Shown piece after piece: positions 44,314 to 54,174 of a stretch of 64,000 nucleotides of DNA (position 1 is the first letter of the stretch; each line of letters starts with the position of its first letter). The stretch is taken from the NCBI GenBank assembly GCA_963777625.1, contig CAVZRO010000026.1, forward strand, positions 248,001-312,000, read 5' to 3'. A program made the translations under genes and the position numbers. The DNA comes from DATDIC01 sp963777625 (GTDB lineage: Bacteria; Pseudomonadota; Alphaproteobacteria; Acetobacterales; Acetobacteraceae). The notes under the pieces were generated by a model. That model saw nothing but the letters and a program-made list of their open reading frames with translations, did not search any database and was not told where the DNA came from.

Positions 44314-45280
44314 CGCCACGCGCCGGAGTCGCCGGGCGCATCTGCTGGCGCAGAATATCGGCCTGGAGCTGGCCGTGTTCCTGCTCGCTGCCTGCGTGCT
44401 GGCTTATTGCGGCGTGTTCTACGCGCAGCAGCAGCGGTTGCCGGGCGGGTTCGAGGTGACGTCCACCGTCAACAACACGATGCCGCTGGTGCTTGCGGGG
44501 ATGGCGCAGACACTGGTGGTGCTGACGCGGGGGATCGACCTGTCGGTGGGCGGCATCATCGACCTGACCAATGCCACGGCGGCGATCACACTGGGTGGAT
44601 CGGCGGGCAGCATGGTGCTGTGGTCGGTGATCGTGCTGCTGATCGGCGCGGCGTGCGGGCTGGTGAACGGGCTGCTGGTGGGCATCGGCCGGTTGCAGCC
44701 GATACTGGTGACGCTGGCGACACTTTCCATCTATCAGGGTGTGGCGATCCGCGTGCTGCCGCAGCCGGGCGGGCAGGTGCCGGATGTGTATACCGCGGTG
44801 CTCGCCAATACTGCCGGCCCGTGGTCGCTGGTCTATGTCGCGCTGCTGGCCGGCGGGTGGACGATGTTCCGCCGCACCCGGCTGGGCGTTTCGGTGTACG
44901 CGATCGGCAACGACCCGCCGGCGGCGCAGGCAAACGGCATCGCGGCGCGTCGGACGTTGATCCTGGCCTATGTGCTGAGCGGGGTGTTGTCCGCCGCGGC
45001 GGGGTTGTTCCTGGCTGCCAGCGCCACGGCCGGAGATGCGACCACGGGCAACGGGTTCACGCTGACCTCCATCGTCGCGGTGGTGCTGGGCGGAGTCAGC
45101 TTGTTCGGTGGGCGCGGCAGCGCGGTGGGCGCGATCATGGGAGCGTTTGTCATCAACATGATCGTCAATATCCTGTTCTTTGCGCATATCGATCCGCTGT
45201 ACCAGGCGTTTTACGAGGGACTGTTCCTGGTGGTCGCGGTGCTGGCGGCCAACGGGATCGGCCGGTTGGTGCGCCGATGA
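44294..45280 (+). CDS. Ribose/sugar ABC permease (RbsC type), first
   Basis: A 328-residue CUT2-family permease with about eight to ten hydrophobic segments. The hallmark VVLTRGIDLSVGGIIDLTNA lies near residue 75, and SIVAVVLGGVSLFGGRGSAV near residue 265. The open frame is complete. ATG 44294 overlaps the end of the truncated ATPase frame, and its stop overlaps the second permease. Without an intact ATPase the transporter is probably dead unless another ATPase substitutes. Confidence 0.9.
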   Translation: MSASLPDATRRSRRAHLLAQNIGLELAVFLLAACVLAYCGVFYAQQQRLPGGFEVTSTVNNTMPLVLAGMAQTLVVLTRGIDLSVGGIIDLTNATAAITLGGSAGSMVLWSVIVLLIGAACGLVNGLLVGIGRLQPILVTLATLSIYQGVAIRVLPQPGGQVPDVYTAVLANTAGPWSLVYVALLAGGWTMFRRTRLGVSVYAIGNDPPAAQANGIAARRTLILAYVLSGVLSAAAGLFLAASATAGDATTGNGFTLTSIVAVVLGGVSLFGGRGSAVGAIMGAFVINMIVNILFFAHIDPLYQAFYEGLFLVVAVLAANGIGRLVRR

Positions 45281-46241
45281 TGGGCGTGCGGGCGATCGGG
45301 CGCGACCAGCGACGCGTGCTGTATGCCGCGGTCGCGGCGGTACTGCTGTTCGTGGTGGGGCAGGTGGTGCGGCCCGGATTCGCCAGCGGGCAGGGGATCG
45401 AGTCCGTGCTGGTGGTGGCCTCGTTCGTGGGGTTCGTCGCGGCGGGGCAGATGTTCGTGATCCTGGTGGGCGGCATCGATTTGTCGGTGCCCTGGGTGCT
45501 GAACGCCGCGGCGATCCTGCTGGTGACCAGCACGGGCGGGGCGGACAGCCGGCTGGCGCTGGGGCTGGCGGTGACGCTGGGGATGGGCGCGCTGGTGGGC
45601 GGCGGTGCAGCGGCGTGGGCGTGGCGCTGTTCGGCGTGCCGGCGGTGGTGATGACGCTGGCGATGAACGGCATCATGGAGGGGCTGACGCTGGGGCTTTC
45701 CAGCGGCATGACGTGCGGGGCGTGCGCCGCCTATGCGCCGCCGCTGATCCAGGATGCCGTGCACGGGCATCTGCTGGGCGTGCCGGCGGTGCTGTATGTC
45801 TGGTTGCTGGTGATACTGGTGTTGTCGTTCGCGCTGGCGTTCACGGTGTTCGGGCGGGCGACCTATGCGGTGGGGAACAGCGCGCGGGTGAGTTACCTGG
45901 CGGGTATTCGGGTGGGGGCGGTGACCGTGGCGCTCTATGCGCTGAGCGGGGTGTTTTCCGCGCTGGCGGGGATCATGCTGGTGGGGTTCGGCGGGCAGGC
46001 GGCGCTGGGGATGGGGGATCCGTACCTGTTCCAGTCGATCGCGGCGGTGGTGATCGGGGGCGTGTATATCCTGGGCGGGCGGGGGAGTTACGTGGGCGTG
46101 GTCGCCGGGTCGGTGACGCTGGTCGCGCTGGTGAGCGTGCTGCTGGCGCTGAACATGCCGGATTATGGGCGGAGTATCGTGTACGGGGTGATTATATTGG
46201 TGCTGCTGCTGGCGTATGGGCGGGAGGAGGCGGAGGGGTGA
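45277..46241 (+). pseudogene. Ribose/sugar ABC permease (RbsC type), second, frameshifted
   Basis: The first part (ATG 45277) reads MMGVRAIGRDQRRVLYAAVA, FVGFVAAGQMFVILVGGIDL and LVTLGMGALVGGG-like sequence, then shifts at about 45605-45620 where one base is missing. The second part continues VALFGVPAVVMTLAMNGIME to SVLLALNMPDYGRSIVYGVI, stop at 46241. Repaired length would be about 320 residues. It overlaps the first permease by ATGA. The decay of this gene fits the loss of the ATPase. Confidence 0.85.
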
Positions 46242-46440
46242 GTGGCGCTAGTCTGTAACACCGCGTTATCCGCGGCTCGGCTTCACGTGACGATTCATCT
46301 CGGTCATTTATGCTGAGACAATCGAATAGACGCATCATGAAATGGATATCCATATTCCTAATTGGGACACAAGCTTGAAGTCTAAGCTTTAATTGAATGC
46401 CTAGGGCTGGTATCATTCCAAGAACCGATTTGGAGGGTGG

Positions 46441-47147
46441 ATGCGCAAGTTAGGGTTTTTAGCTTATCCCGACGGCCGTCCGATTATCGCCGAAGCTGTT
46501 GATGGCGTCGTACAGAGATCCCGGGAATTGCCGTTGATACTCAAACCGTGGCGAGCGATGTCTATAATCGGCTTCAAGGTTGACGATCAGTACGCGCCAA
46601 CGTCACGGCCGCTGCAGTATTAATCGCGGACATCACCTATCCCAATATGAATGTCTTCTATGAACTGGGATATGCCGTGGCTATTGGAAAACCGATCATT
46701 CCCGCAGTGAACACGGCAGTTGAGCGGTCCGTACAGCATATCAACGAGCTAGGGCTTTTCGATACAATCGGCTGGGCGACTTATGCCAATGCGGACGATC
46801 TATTCAAGGCCTTACAGGATACTCCAGCGGCCCCGTGGACTAATACCTATACGCGCCGCAAGAACCATAGCCAGCCGCTTTTCGTCCTCGACACCCTGAT
46901 GAAGACCGACTTTCGCAATCACATATTCCATGCCATTGAAAATTCCCAAGTCGAGTTCCGGACTTTCGATCCGACGGAGATACCGAGACTTACCGCGGCG
47001 AATGCCATTGCTGAGGTATCGTCGTCGGCAGGCGTTATCGTTGCTCTTCTCAGCGAAGAATTAGTCGATGCGGTACGAAACAACCTGCGTGCCTCTTTTA
47101 TCCTGGGGCTTTGTCACGGTTTTGATGTGGAAGCACTGGCGATTTAG
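46441..47147 (+). pseudogene. TIR/deoxyribosyltransferase-like N-terminal part of a split defence-type gene
   Basis: ATG 46441 follows GGAGG. Two frames give MRKLGFLAYPDGRPIIAEAV ... GFKVDD, then (after one missing base at about 46585-46597) RANVTAAVLIADITYPNMNV, FYELGYAVAIGKPIIP. This is the nucleotide-processing pocket pattern of TIR-like and nucleoside deoxyribosyltransferase-like domains (AD.T..N.NV.YELGYA). A second, degenerate unit (VEFRTFDPTEIPRLTAANAI, SSSAGVIVALLSEEL) follows to an amber codon at 47145. The same frame reads on into the ATPase at 47301, so the original product was probably one protein of about 764 residues. GC content is clearly below that of the neighbours. Confidence 0.65.
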
Positions 47148-47300
47148 TACGGCAACGGGCCTGCGCCGGTTGACTATCGCGACTTCATCACCAACTCTAC
47201 CTACGGGTACGAGACGACTAGGCACGTTGGTGAATTCGCGGCCAAGGTTCTGGTCTGGAATCAGCGAGCGTCGTCACGTGATCGGCGCCTCGACCTGAAC

Positions 47301-48734
47301 TTGCTGAGTGCCATAGATCTCGGCTCCCCTATGGCCGAAAACGAGACGCAGCGCCTCAATGACTATTTCATCCAGACTGCTGCCTTTGCCAGAGCCTTTC
47401 GGGCTGAAGGCGCCATCGTCATTGGACGCAAGGGAGCCGGCAAGTCGGCGATCTACCTGCAGATCGTTGCCCAACTCAGCCGTGACCCGCGGACCTGCAT
47501 TGTCGATCTACGGCCGGCATCACACAACCTGAGCGAGATGCGGGAGTCACTGCTGAACGTCGTGAGTGCTGGGATTTACGATCACACGATTGCGGCCTTT
47601 TGGCATTACATTATGTATATTGAGATCCTACTTAAGCTGCGTGAGGCCGCGCTTGGAAAGGCCCGCAACAACTTCGCCCTGCAAGAGAGGGTAAGGAATG
47701 TTGAGGCGGCATTCTCCCTCAGTGCTGGCATCGTCGCAGGCGACTTCACCTCACGGCTGAGGACTGCAGTTGACGGTGTCATCGCCGCTATGGGGCAGGC
47801 GCAGGACAGCGATGAAGTGCGTAGCCGAATAACTAACACCATGTTCGAGAAATTTATTCCGCAACTGCGCACTGCCATTGCAAGCTTTACTGATGTTACT
47901 GATGAGATTGTAATCCTCATCGATGACTTGGATAAGGGGTGGCCGCCGCGCCGTGTCGAGAGTCATGACGTCAGCACGGTCAAGCATCTGATCGAGAGCC
48001 TAAATCGTATCCAAAGGGATCTGAGGCGAAGTAGCGTCACCCTTCGACACTTGGTTTTCTTGCGAAGTGACATTTATGAGAGACTTGTGCAGGAAACCTC
48101 GGATCGCGGTAAATACAATCTCATTCGGGTCGATTGGTCCGACCAAGCGCAGCTCCGCAACCTGATCCGGGAACGAGTGGTTAGCTCGATCGATCCAGAC
48201 AAGCAGCGCGATGCCTGGGATGCTATTAATCCGAATCTGACGCATGGCGATACTCTGGCCTTACTGATAGAGAACTCCTTGCGGCGTCCTCGCTTTCTTA
48301 TCGACCTGTGCGAGAAGACGATCTCCTGTGCTATTAACCGCGGACACGCTTTCGTCACGCCGCAAGACGTCGAGGAGGGTTTGCGCCTGATGGCGCGATA
48401 TCTGGTCTCTGATTTCGCGTACGAGATGCGCGACGTTGCGGGGACGCCTGAAAATATCCTATATTCCTTTATTGGCTGTCCGGGGCTGATGACGGAAACC
48501 GAAATAGACGCCATGGTTGCGAGTGATCGTCTCGGATTAGGGGTCGCAGAAACCATTGAGCTCTTGCTATGGTACGGCTTTCTGGGATTCATGAACGAGG
48601 CGTCCGTGCCATTATTCATCTACGACGTAGAATATGACTATCGCCGCCTTGAAGCGGAGCGAAGTCGCCTGAAAGACGACGTGTTTTACGTTGTAAACTC
48701 CGCTTTTCTAAAGGGTTTGTCACTGGCCGGATGA
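47301..48734 (+). CDS. P-loop ATPase (Sll1717-like), C-terminal part of the split defence-type gene
   Basis: The open frame spans 477 residues from TTG 47301; ATG 47331 is an alternative, and neither has a ribosome-binding site. The P-loop is VIGRKGAGKSAIYLQ (47418-47460) and the Walker B-like strand is EIVILIDDLDKGW; FLRSDIYERLVQETSDRGKY and IRVDWSDQAQLRNLIRERVV follow. This matches the Sll1717-type P-loop ATPases often met in defence loci, as far as I can recognise it. The frame between 47148 and 47301 is open and protein-like (VDYRDFITNSTYGYETTRHV), so translation probably once ran through from 46441. ATP-driven oligomerisation of the sensor part is inferred. Confidence 0.75.
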   Translation: MLSAIDLGSPMAENETQRLNDYFIQTAAFARAFRAEGAIVIGRKGAGKSAIYLQIVAQLSRDPRTCIVDLRPASHNLSEMRESLLNVVSAGIYDHTIAAFWHYIMYIEILLKLREAALGKARNNFALQERVRNVEAAFSLSAGIVAGDFTSRLRTAVDGVIAAMGQAQDSDEVRSRITNTMFEKFIPQLRTAIASFTDVTDEIVILIDDLDKGWPPRRVESHDVSTVKHLIESLNRIQRDLRRSSVTLRHLVFLRSDIYERLVQETSDRGKYNLIRVDWSDQAQLRNLIRERVVSSIDPDKQRDAWDAINPNLTHGDTLALLIENSLRRPRFLIDLCEKTISCAINRGHAFVTPQDVEEGLRLMARYLVSDFAYEMRDVAGTPENILYSFIGCPGLMTETEIDAMVASDRLGLGVAETIELLLWYGFLGFMNEASVPLFIYDVEYDYRRLEAERSRLKDDVFYVVNSAFLKGLSLAG

Positions 48735-48744
48735 CACTATGCCC

Positions 48745-48760
48745 AGCACGCAAAAGTGCT
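48745..48760 (+). terminator. Weak stem-loop after the ATPase gene
   Basis: Arms agcac and gtgct enclose gcaaaa, followed by ttct, about 11 bp after the stop at 48734. The stem is short and the T-run poor, so this is only a possible terminator. Confidence 0.3.
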
Positions 48761-48796
48761 TTCTAGCAATGACGCTCTTCGGACGGCCTTACCTCC

Positions 48797-49030
48797 TCAC
48801 TCCGCCCCCACCGCCTTCGGCCCCGTCCCCATCACCCGCATCCGCACCCGCTCGAACGCCAGATACACCACCGGTGTCGTATACAACGTCAGCAACTGCG
48901 ACAGCAGCAGCACGCCGACAATCGTCACGCCCAGCGGCCAGCGCCGCGCCGCGCTCCACCACCAGCGGCACCGCACCCCAATAGCCGCCATCGTCGTCAT
49001 CCTGATCGGATGCCTTTTCCGCGCCGCTGT
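48797..49030 (-). pseudogene. 3'-end fragment of an RND transporter gene
   Basis: The fragment reads like the last ~75 residues of the RND gene at 49803 (PLGVTIVGVLLLSQLLTLYT, TPVVYLAFERVRMRVMGTGP, stop at 48797), with small indels in the upstream part (KRHPIRMTTMAAIG). It is about 90% identical in DNA to 49803-50030 and in the same orientation. It is either a relic of a second RND gene (MdtB/MdtC-like pairs are common) or a duplication made when the toxin-antitoxin pair was inserted. Confidence 0.85.
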
Positions 49031-49350
49031 CATCGCGGATCATGGCCGACATGCAAAGCGACGCCGGCGTGCTTTTGCAGATAGCCGAGCACGCTGAAGA
49101 GATTGCGCGCCTGCGGATTCCCGCGCGGGCCGAACATGCGAATGAGGCTTTTCGGCTGCGTGCCGATCTCCGCACCAAGCCTCTCGAAGCCGACGGTTGC
49201 TTTGATGTAGTCGCGAAGGATCGCCTTGCCGGCATCGATGTCGCCGGCCAGCATGGTGTCGATGCTCTCGCGCAGCAACGCCTCGCCGAAGGCGGGGTCG
49301 TTCGCGACCCGCTTCTGCACCAGCTCCCTGAAGCTCTTCGTCAGCGCCAT
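49030..49350 (-). CDS. HigA-like antitoxin
   Basis: A 106-residue helix-turn-helix protein of the 'addiction module antidote' type: MALTKSFRELVQKRVANDPA, DIDAGKAILRDYIKATVGFE, then the DNA-binding helix pair LGAEIGTQPKSLIRMFG and RNLFSVLGYLQK. GGAGG precedes ATG 49350 directly. It lies 13 bp downstream of the toxin gene; toxin before antitoxin is the HigBA order. It should neutralise the toxin and repress the pair through the palindrome at 49704-49721. Confidence 0.88.
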   Translation of the reverse strand: MALTKSFRELVQKRVANDPAFGEALLRESIDTMLAGDIDAGKAILRDYIKATVGFERLGAEIGTQPKSLIRMFGPRGNPQARNLFSVLGYLQKHAGVALHVGHDPR

Positions 49351-49363
49351 CGTTCGCCTCCGC

Positions 49364-49696
49364 TCATCGCGCCGGCGCCTTCCGCCGTCGTTTGTAGTCC
49401 GCCCATCCAGCCTTCGCCTGTTCGATGTCGCGTTTCTGGCGCTGTTTCGTGCCGCCTGTCAGCAGGATCACCAGCACCTCGCCGTCGCGCCCGAAATAAA
49501 TCCGATACCCCGGCCCCCAATCGATCCGGTATTCGAGCACCCCCTCCCCGACGCCTTTGGCACTGGAGAGATTGCTCTGTTCGAGCCGCGCCAAGGCGAC
49601 CGCGACCTTGGCCGCCGCCGCTGCGTCAAGCCCGGAAAACCAGTTCTCAAACGGGCTTCGTCCGTCCTCCGCGAGGTAATAGCGCAGTTCAAGCAC
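49364..49696 (-). CDS. HigB/RelE-like toxin (Gp49-type)
   Basis: About 110 residues: VLELRYYLAEDGRSPFENWF, AAKVAVALARLEQSNLSSAK, LEYRIDWGPGYRIYFGRDGE, VLVILLTGGTKQRQKRDIEQ, a RelE/HigB-fold mRNA interferase with the characteristic GPGYRIYF strand and basic C-terminal tail. It would cleave mRNA at the ribosome when freed from the antitoxin. GTG 49696 is chosen because GTG 49711 lies inside the presumed operator; neither has a ribosome-binding site, so a leaderless message is possible. Confidence 0.88.
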   Translation of the reverse strand: MLELRYYLAEDGRSPFENWFSGLDAAAAAKVAVALARLEQSNLSSAKGVGEGVLEYRIDWGPGYRIYFGRDGEVLVILLTGGTKQRQKRDIEQAKAGWADYKRRRKAPAR

Positions 49697-49703
49697 TGAA
49701 AAA

Positions 49704-49721
49704 GGTAACACATAGGTTACC
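49704..49721. promoter_or_regulatory. Toxin-antitoxin operator palindrome
   Basis: A perfect inverted repeat ggtaac-acatag-gttacc lies at the 5' end of the toxin gene. A second, overlapping pair, taccc (49718-49722) and gggta (49733-49737), flanks the AT-rich centre. This is the expected place for autoregulation by the antitoxin. Confidence 0.6.
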
Positions 49722-49802
49722 CATATTCAAGAGGGTAAGGATGGCCGCGGTCAGGAGTGTCTTGGGCCAGATGAACGGACCGCACGGCCCTCAACGCCCC
49801 CC

Positions 49803-52800
49803 TCACTCCGCCCCCACCGCCTTCGGCCCCGTCCCCACCACCCGCATTCGCAGCCGCTCAAACGCCAGATACACCACCGGTGTCGTATACAACGTCAGCA
49901 ACTGCGACAGCAGCAGCCCGCCGATAATCGTCACCCCCAGAGGCCAACGCAGCTCCGCCCCAGCGCCGCGCTCCACCACCAGCGGCACCGCGCCCAGCAG
50001 CGCCGCCATCGTCGTCATCATGATCGGCCGGAACCGCAGCAGCGAAGCCTGCTCGATCGCCACCTCCGGCAGCGCCCCGCCACGCTCCGCCTCGATCGCG
50101 AAATCGATCATCATGATGGCGTTCTTCTTCACGATCCCCATCAGCAGCACGATCCCGACGATCGCCACCAGCGACAGATCCGCCCCGCACACCATCAGCG
50201 CCACCAGCGCCCCGATCCCGGCGGAAGGCAGCGTGGACAAAATCGTAACCGGATGGATCCAACTCTCGTACAGGACCCCCAGCACGATATAGATCACCAC
50301 CACCGACGCCAGGATCAGCCACGGAGTTGCCGCCAGCGCGCGCTGGAACTCCGCCGCATCGCCGGAATAGCTGCCGGTGATGGTGAGCCGGCATGCTGAT
50401 GTCCTGCTCGGCCTGTTGCACCGCCTGCACCGCGTCGCCCAGCGAATAGCCAGGCGCCAGATCGAAACTGATAGTGGCCGAAGGAAACTGCTGCTCATGC
50501 GTCACTACCAGCGGTGCCAGCGTCCGCCGGATGGTCGCAACCGTCGCCAGCGGCACCTGCGCGTCGTTGGTTCCCGGCACCCGCAGCAGCCGCAGCGTGC
50601 TCGGGTCGCCCTGCCAGTTCTGGTCGGATTCCAGTATCACGCGATACTGGTTCGCCTGCGCGAAAATCGTGGAGACCTGCCGCTGCCCGAACGCGTCGTA
50701 CAGCGTGTCCTCGATCGCCTGCATGGTCACGCCCAGGCGCATCGCCGCCTGCCGATCGACGGTGACCTGCAACTGCGCCCCCTCGTTCTGCTGGTCCGAC
50801 GTCACCCCGGCGAATTGCGGCAACGCCGCCAGCCGCTCCACCAGCTTCGGCGTCCACGCCGCCAGCTCCGCCGCATCCGTATCCAGCAGCGTGTATTGAT
50901 ACGCGGTGCGGCTGACCCGCGCCCCCAGCGTAATATCCTGCACCGGCTTGAACCACGCGGTCAGCCCTGGAATCTCCGTCACCTGCCGCGCCAGCCGCCC
51001 GATCACCGCCGCCACCCCGCTGCGCTGCCCGATCGGCTTCAGCGCGATGGTCAACTGCCCGGTATTGGGCGTGGCGTTGATCGTGCCGGCGCCGACAAAC
51101 GAAACCACCCCCGTTACCGCCGCATCGCCGGCGATTTGTGCCGCGACCTGATTCTGCATGGCGGACAGGCGCGGGATGGAGACATCCTGCGCCGCCTCCG
51201 TCACGCCCATCAGCACGCCGGTATCCTGCTGCGGCAGAAACCCCTTGGGCACCATCAGATAAAGTCCCACGGTGCCCGGCCAGCGTGCCCAGCGCCACCA
51301 GCAGCACCAGCGTCTGGTGCCGCAGCGCCAGCCGCAGCGTGCGGCGGTATCCGCCCAGCAGCCGGTCGAACCCGCCCTCCAGCGTGCGCGCCAGCAGACC
51401 CGGATGCTGCTCCGCCAGCGGGCGCAAAATCCGCCCGCACATCATCGGCGTCAGCGTCAGCGACACCACCGCGGACACCACCACGGCAACCGACAAGGTC
51501 ACCGCGAACTCGCTGAACAGCCGCCCGACCACGCCGGTCATGAACAGCAGCGGAATGAACACCGCGATCAGCGACACGGTCAGCGAAACGATGGTGAACC
51601 CGATCTGACCGGCGCCGCGATAGGCCGCCTCCAGCGGCGGCACGCCGGACTCGATGTAGCGCACGATGTTTTCGATCATCACGATCGCATCGTCCACCAC
51701 GAAGCCGGTCGCCACCGTCAGCGCCATCAGCGACAGATTGTCCAGGCTGTAGCCCAGCAGGTGCATCACCCCGAACGTGCCGATCAACGACAGCGGCAGT
51801 GCCACGGCCGGAATGAAGGTGGCGCGGGGGGAGCGCAGGAAGGCGAAGATCACCAGCACCACCAGCACCACCGCCATCACCAGCGTGATCTGCACGTCAC
51901 GCACGGAGGCACGGATCGTCTCCGTCCGGTCGGTCACGAAGCTGATGCGGATGCCAGCCGGAATGGCGTGCTGCAACGCGGGCAACGCCTGCTTCACCCG
52001 CTCCACCGTCTGCACGATGTTGGCGCCCGGCTGGCGCTGGATATCCAGCACGGCGGCCTGCTCCCGCCGTCCGTGGCTGAAATACCAGGCGCCGACGCGG
52101 TCATTCTCCACGCCGCCGATCACGCTGCCGACCGCAGACAGCTTCACCGGGGCATTGTTGCGCCAGGCGATCACCAGGTCCTTGTACTGATCCGCATTGA
52201 CCAACTGGTCGTTGGCGCCCAGCGACACCGCCATCCGCTCGCCGTCGAACCCTCCCTTGGCGCCGTTCGTGTTGGCGTTGGCGATCGCGGTGCGCACGTC
52301 TTCCATCGACACGCCGGCCGCGGCGAGCCGCGCGGGATCCACGCGCACCCGCACGGCGGGCCGCAACCCGCCCTCGACGGTGACTTTTCCCACGCCGTCG
52401 ATCTCGGCCAGTTTCGGTTGCAGCAGCGTATCGGCGGCATCGCTGACCTGCGGGATGGGGATGGAATCGGACGTCAGCGCCAAGGTCAGGATCGGCGCAT
52501 CGGCTGGGTTCACCTTGGAATAGGTGGGCGGGTAGGGCAGGTTGGCGGGCAACGTGCCGGCAGCCGCGTTGATCGCCGCCTGCACGTCCTGCGATGCAGA
52601 ATCGATGTTGCGGTCCAGGTTGAATTGCAGGGTGATCTGGCTGGTGCCCTCCGAACTCATGGAGGTCATGCTTGCCAGCCCGGGAATCTCGCCGAGCTGG
52701 CGTTCCAGCGACGCGGTGATCAGCGTGGAAATCGTCTGCGGGCTGGCGCCGGGAAGCTGCGTGCTTACCTCGATAGTTGGGAAATCCACCTGCGGCAGGG

Positions 52801-52906
52801 CAGAGACCGGCAGCGCCTGGTAGCCCAGCAGGCCGCCCAGCAGGATGGCGATGGCCAGCAGCCAGGTGGCGATAGGCCGGGCGATGAACGGGGCGGAAAT
52901 GCTCAC
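49803..52906 (-). pseudogene. RND multidrug efflux permease (MdtB/MdtC-like), two frameshifts
   Basis: The three frames together make a complete RND pump of about 1030 residues. The start GTG 52906 (MSISAPFIARPIATWLLAIA) overlaps the adaptor stop; PQVDFPTIEVSTQLPGASPQ and the proton-relay helix VATGFVVDDAIVMIENIVRY follow. A single extra G at about 51276-51279 shifts into VGLYLMVPKGFLPQQDTGVL, and another at about 50384-50396 shifts into TITGSYSGDAAEFQRALAAT, ending VYLAFERLRMRVVGTGPKAV at 49803. It expels drugs from the inner membrane with the adaptor. The breaks may be base-calling errors. Confidence 0.9.
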
Positions 52907-54174
52907 GAAGCCTGCCGCTCATGCCGCCGGCGCGCCCCGGGCGCGATCGGTTGCGCGGAAACCGGCGCCGCGACGCCGGCGGCCGGCGCGATTTCCACCT
53001 GCTTGCCGTCGCTCAGCCGCGAGGCGCCGTCCGTCACCACGCGGTCACCTGGCTTCAGGCCGGAGGCGATGATCGCGTCCTGCGCGTCCTCGTGGCTGAC
53101 CGTGACGGCGCGGCGCGACGCGAGATTGGCGGCATCCACCACGTACGCATACATGCCGTTCGGTCCCTGCTGCACCGCCGCCGGCGGCACCACGATCGCA
53201 TCCTGCGCCGTGCTGACTTGCATTCGCACGCCGACGAACCCGCCGGGCCACAGCTTGTCGTCCGGGTTGGGGAATGTCGCTTTCAGCTTGATGGTCCCGG
53301 TGGTCGGATCGACCTCGTTATCCAGCACGGCCAACTGCCCGCGGTCGAGTATGTCGGACGGCGCCTGCCCGGCCCCCTGCGCATAGGCCAGCACGGTCGG
53401 CGTGCCGGCATGCATCGCCGCCGCCACCGCCTCCAGTTGCTGCTGCGGCAGGGTGAACACCACCGAGATCGGATGCAGTTGCGTGATCACCACGATCCCC
53501 GTGGTGTCTGCCGCATGCACGATGTTGCCGGCATCCACCTGCCGGATACCCGTGCGGCCGTCGATCGGCGAGGTAATGGTCGTGTAGCTCAGATTGGTTC
53601 TGGCCGTATCGATCTGCGCCTGGTCCTGCTGCACCAGCCCGGTGAGCTGCACCACCAGCGCCCGTTGCGTCTGCGCCTGCTGGTCGGAGGCGTATTTGTT
53701 GGCCACCAGCTTCTCGTAGCGGGCGAGATCGACCTTGGCGTTGGCGAGTTGCGCCTCATCCTGCGCCTTCTTGGCGACCGCCTGATCGAGCGCCGCCTGG
53801 TAGATGCGCGGATCGATGCGGGCGAGTACGTCGCCCTTGTGGACGTTCTGACCTTCCTTGAAATCGACATCGATCAGCGGCCCATCGACCATCGGCTTGA
53901 TGGTGACGGTGTTGAACGCCTGGACGGTGCCGAGCCCGTCCAGATAGATCGGCACGTTCTTGGTGGTCGCGGTGGCGACAAGGACCGGTACCGGGCCGGC
54001 AGCGAACCGGCTGGCTCCCTCGGGCGGCTTGCGCGACGGCCACAGGAACATCGCCGCACCGATCCCGGCCAGCAGCACCAGGCAAAGCAGCGCCATCCCC
54101 ACCCGCGAGCGGCGGGATGGTTTCGTTTCGACAACTCGGTCAAGCCCAACGGGATCGCGTGTCCCGATATCCAT
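52903..54174 (-). CDS. RND efflux periplasmic adaptor (MdtA-like)
   Basis: A 423-residue membrane-fusion protein. An N-terminal anchor (VGMALLCLVLLAGIGAAMFL) is followed by the lipoyl halves (VPIYLDGLGTVQAFNTVTIK, VDGPLIDVDFKEGQNVHKGD), a coiled-coil hairpin (AKVDLARYEKLVANKYASDQ), and the beta-barrel and membrane-proximal domains (TGIVVITQLHPISVVFTLPQ). It links the RND permease to an outer-membrane channel. It is the first gene of the leftward operon; no TolC-type gene is adjacent. ATG 54174 is used. The 298 bp upstream to gcrA show no gene. Confidence 0.92.
   Translation of the reverse strand: MDIGTRDPVGLDRVVETKPSRRSRVGMALLCLVLLAGIGAAMFLWPSRKPPEGASRFAAGPVPVLVATATTKNVPIYLDGLGTVQAFNTVTIKPMVDGPLIDVDFKEGQNVHKGDVLARIDPRIYQAALDQAVAKKAQDEAQLANAKVDLARYEKLVANKYASDQQAQTQRALVVQLTGLVQQDQAQIDTARTNLSYTTITSPIDGRTGIRQVDAGNIVHAADTTGIVVITQLHPISVVFTLPQQQLEAVAAAMHAGTPTVLAYAQGAGQAPSDILDRGQLAVLDNEVDPTTGTIKLKATFPNPDDKLWPGGFVGVRMQVSTAQDAIVVPPAAVQQGPNGMYAYVVDAANLASRRAVTVSHEDAQDAIIASGLKPGDRVVTDGASRLSDGKQVEIAPAAGVAAPVSAQPIAPGARRRHERQAS

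Noticed and set aside
47145..47147. Programmed readthrough or recoding of the amber codon in the defence-type gene
   Set aside because: No recoding signal or stem is evident, and a separate frameshift already breaks the gene upstream; mutation or sequencing error is simpler.
51272..53386. A 704-codon plus-strand open frame across the RND/adaptor genes
   Set aside because: It is antisense to recognisable RND and adaptor proteins; its composition (Arg, His, Gly, Gln rich) is that of a high-GC shadow frame.
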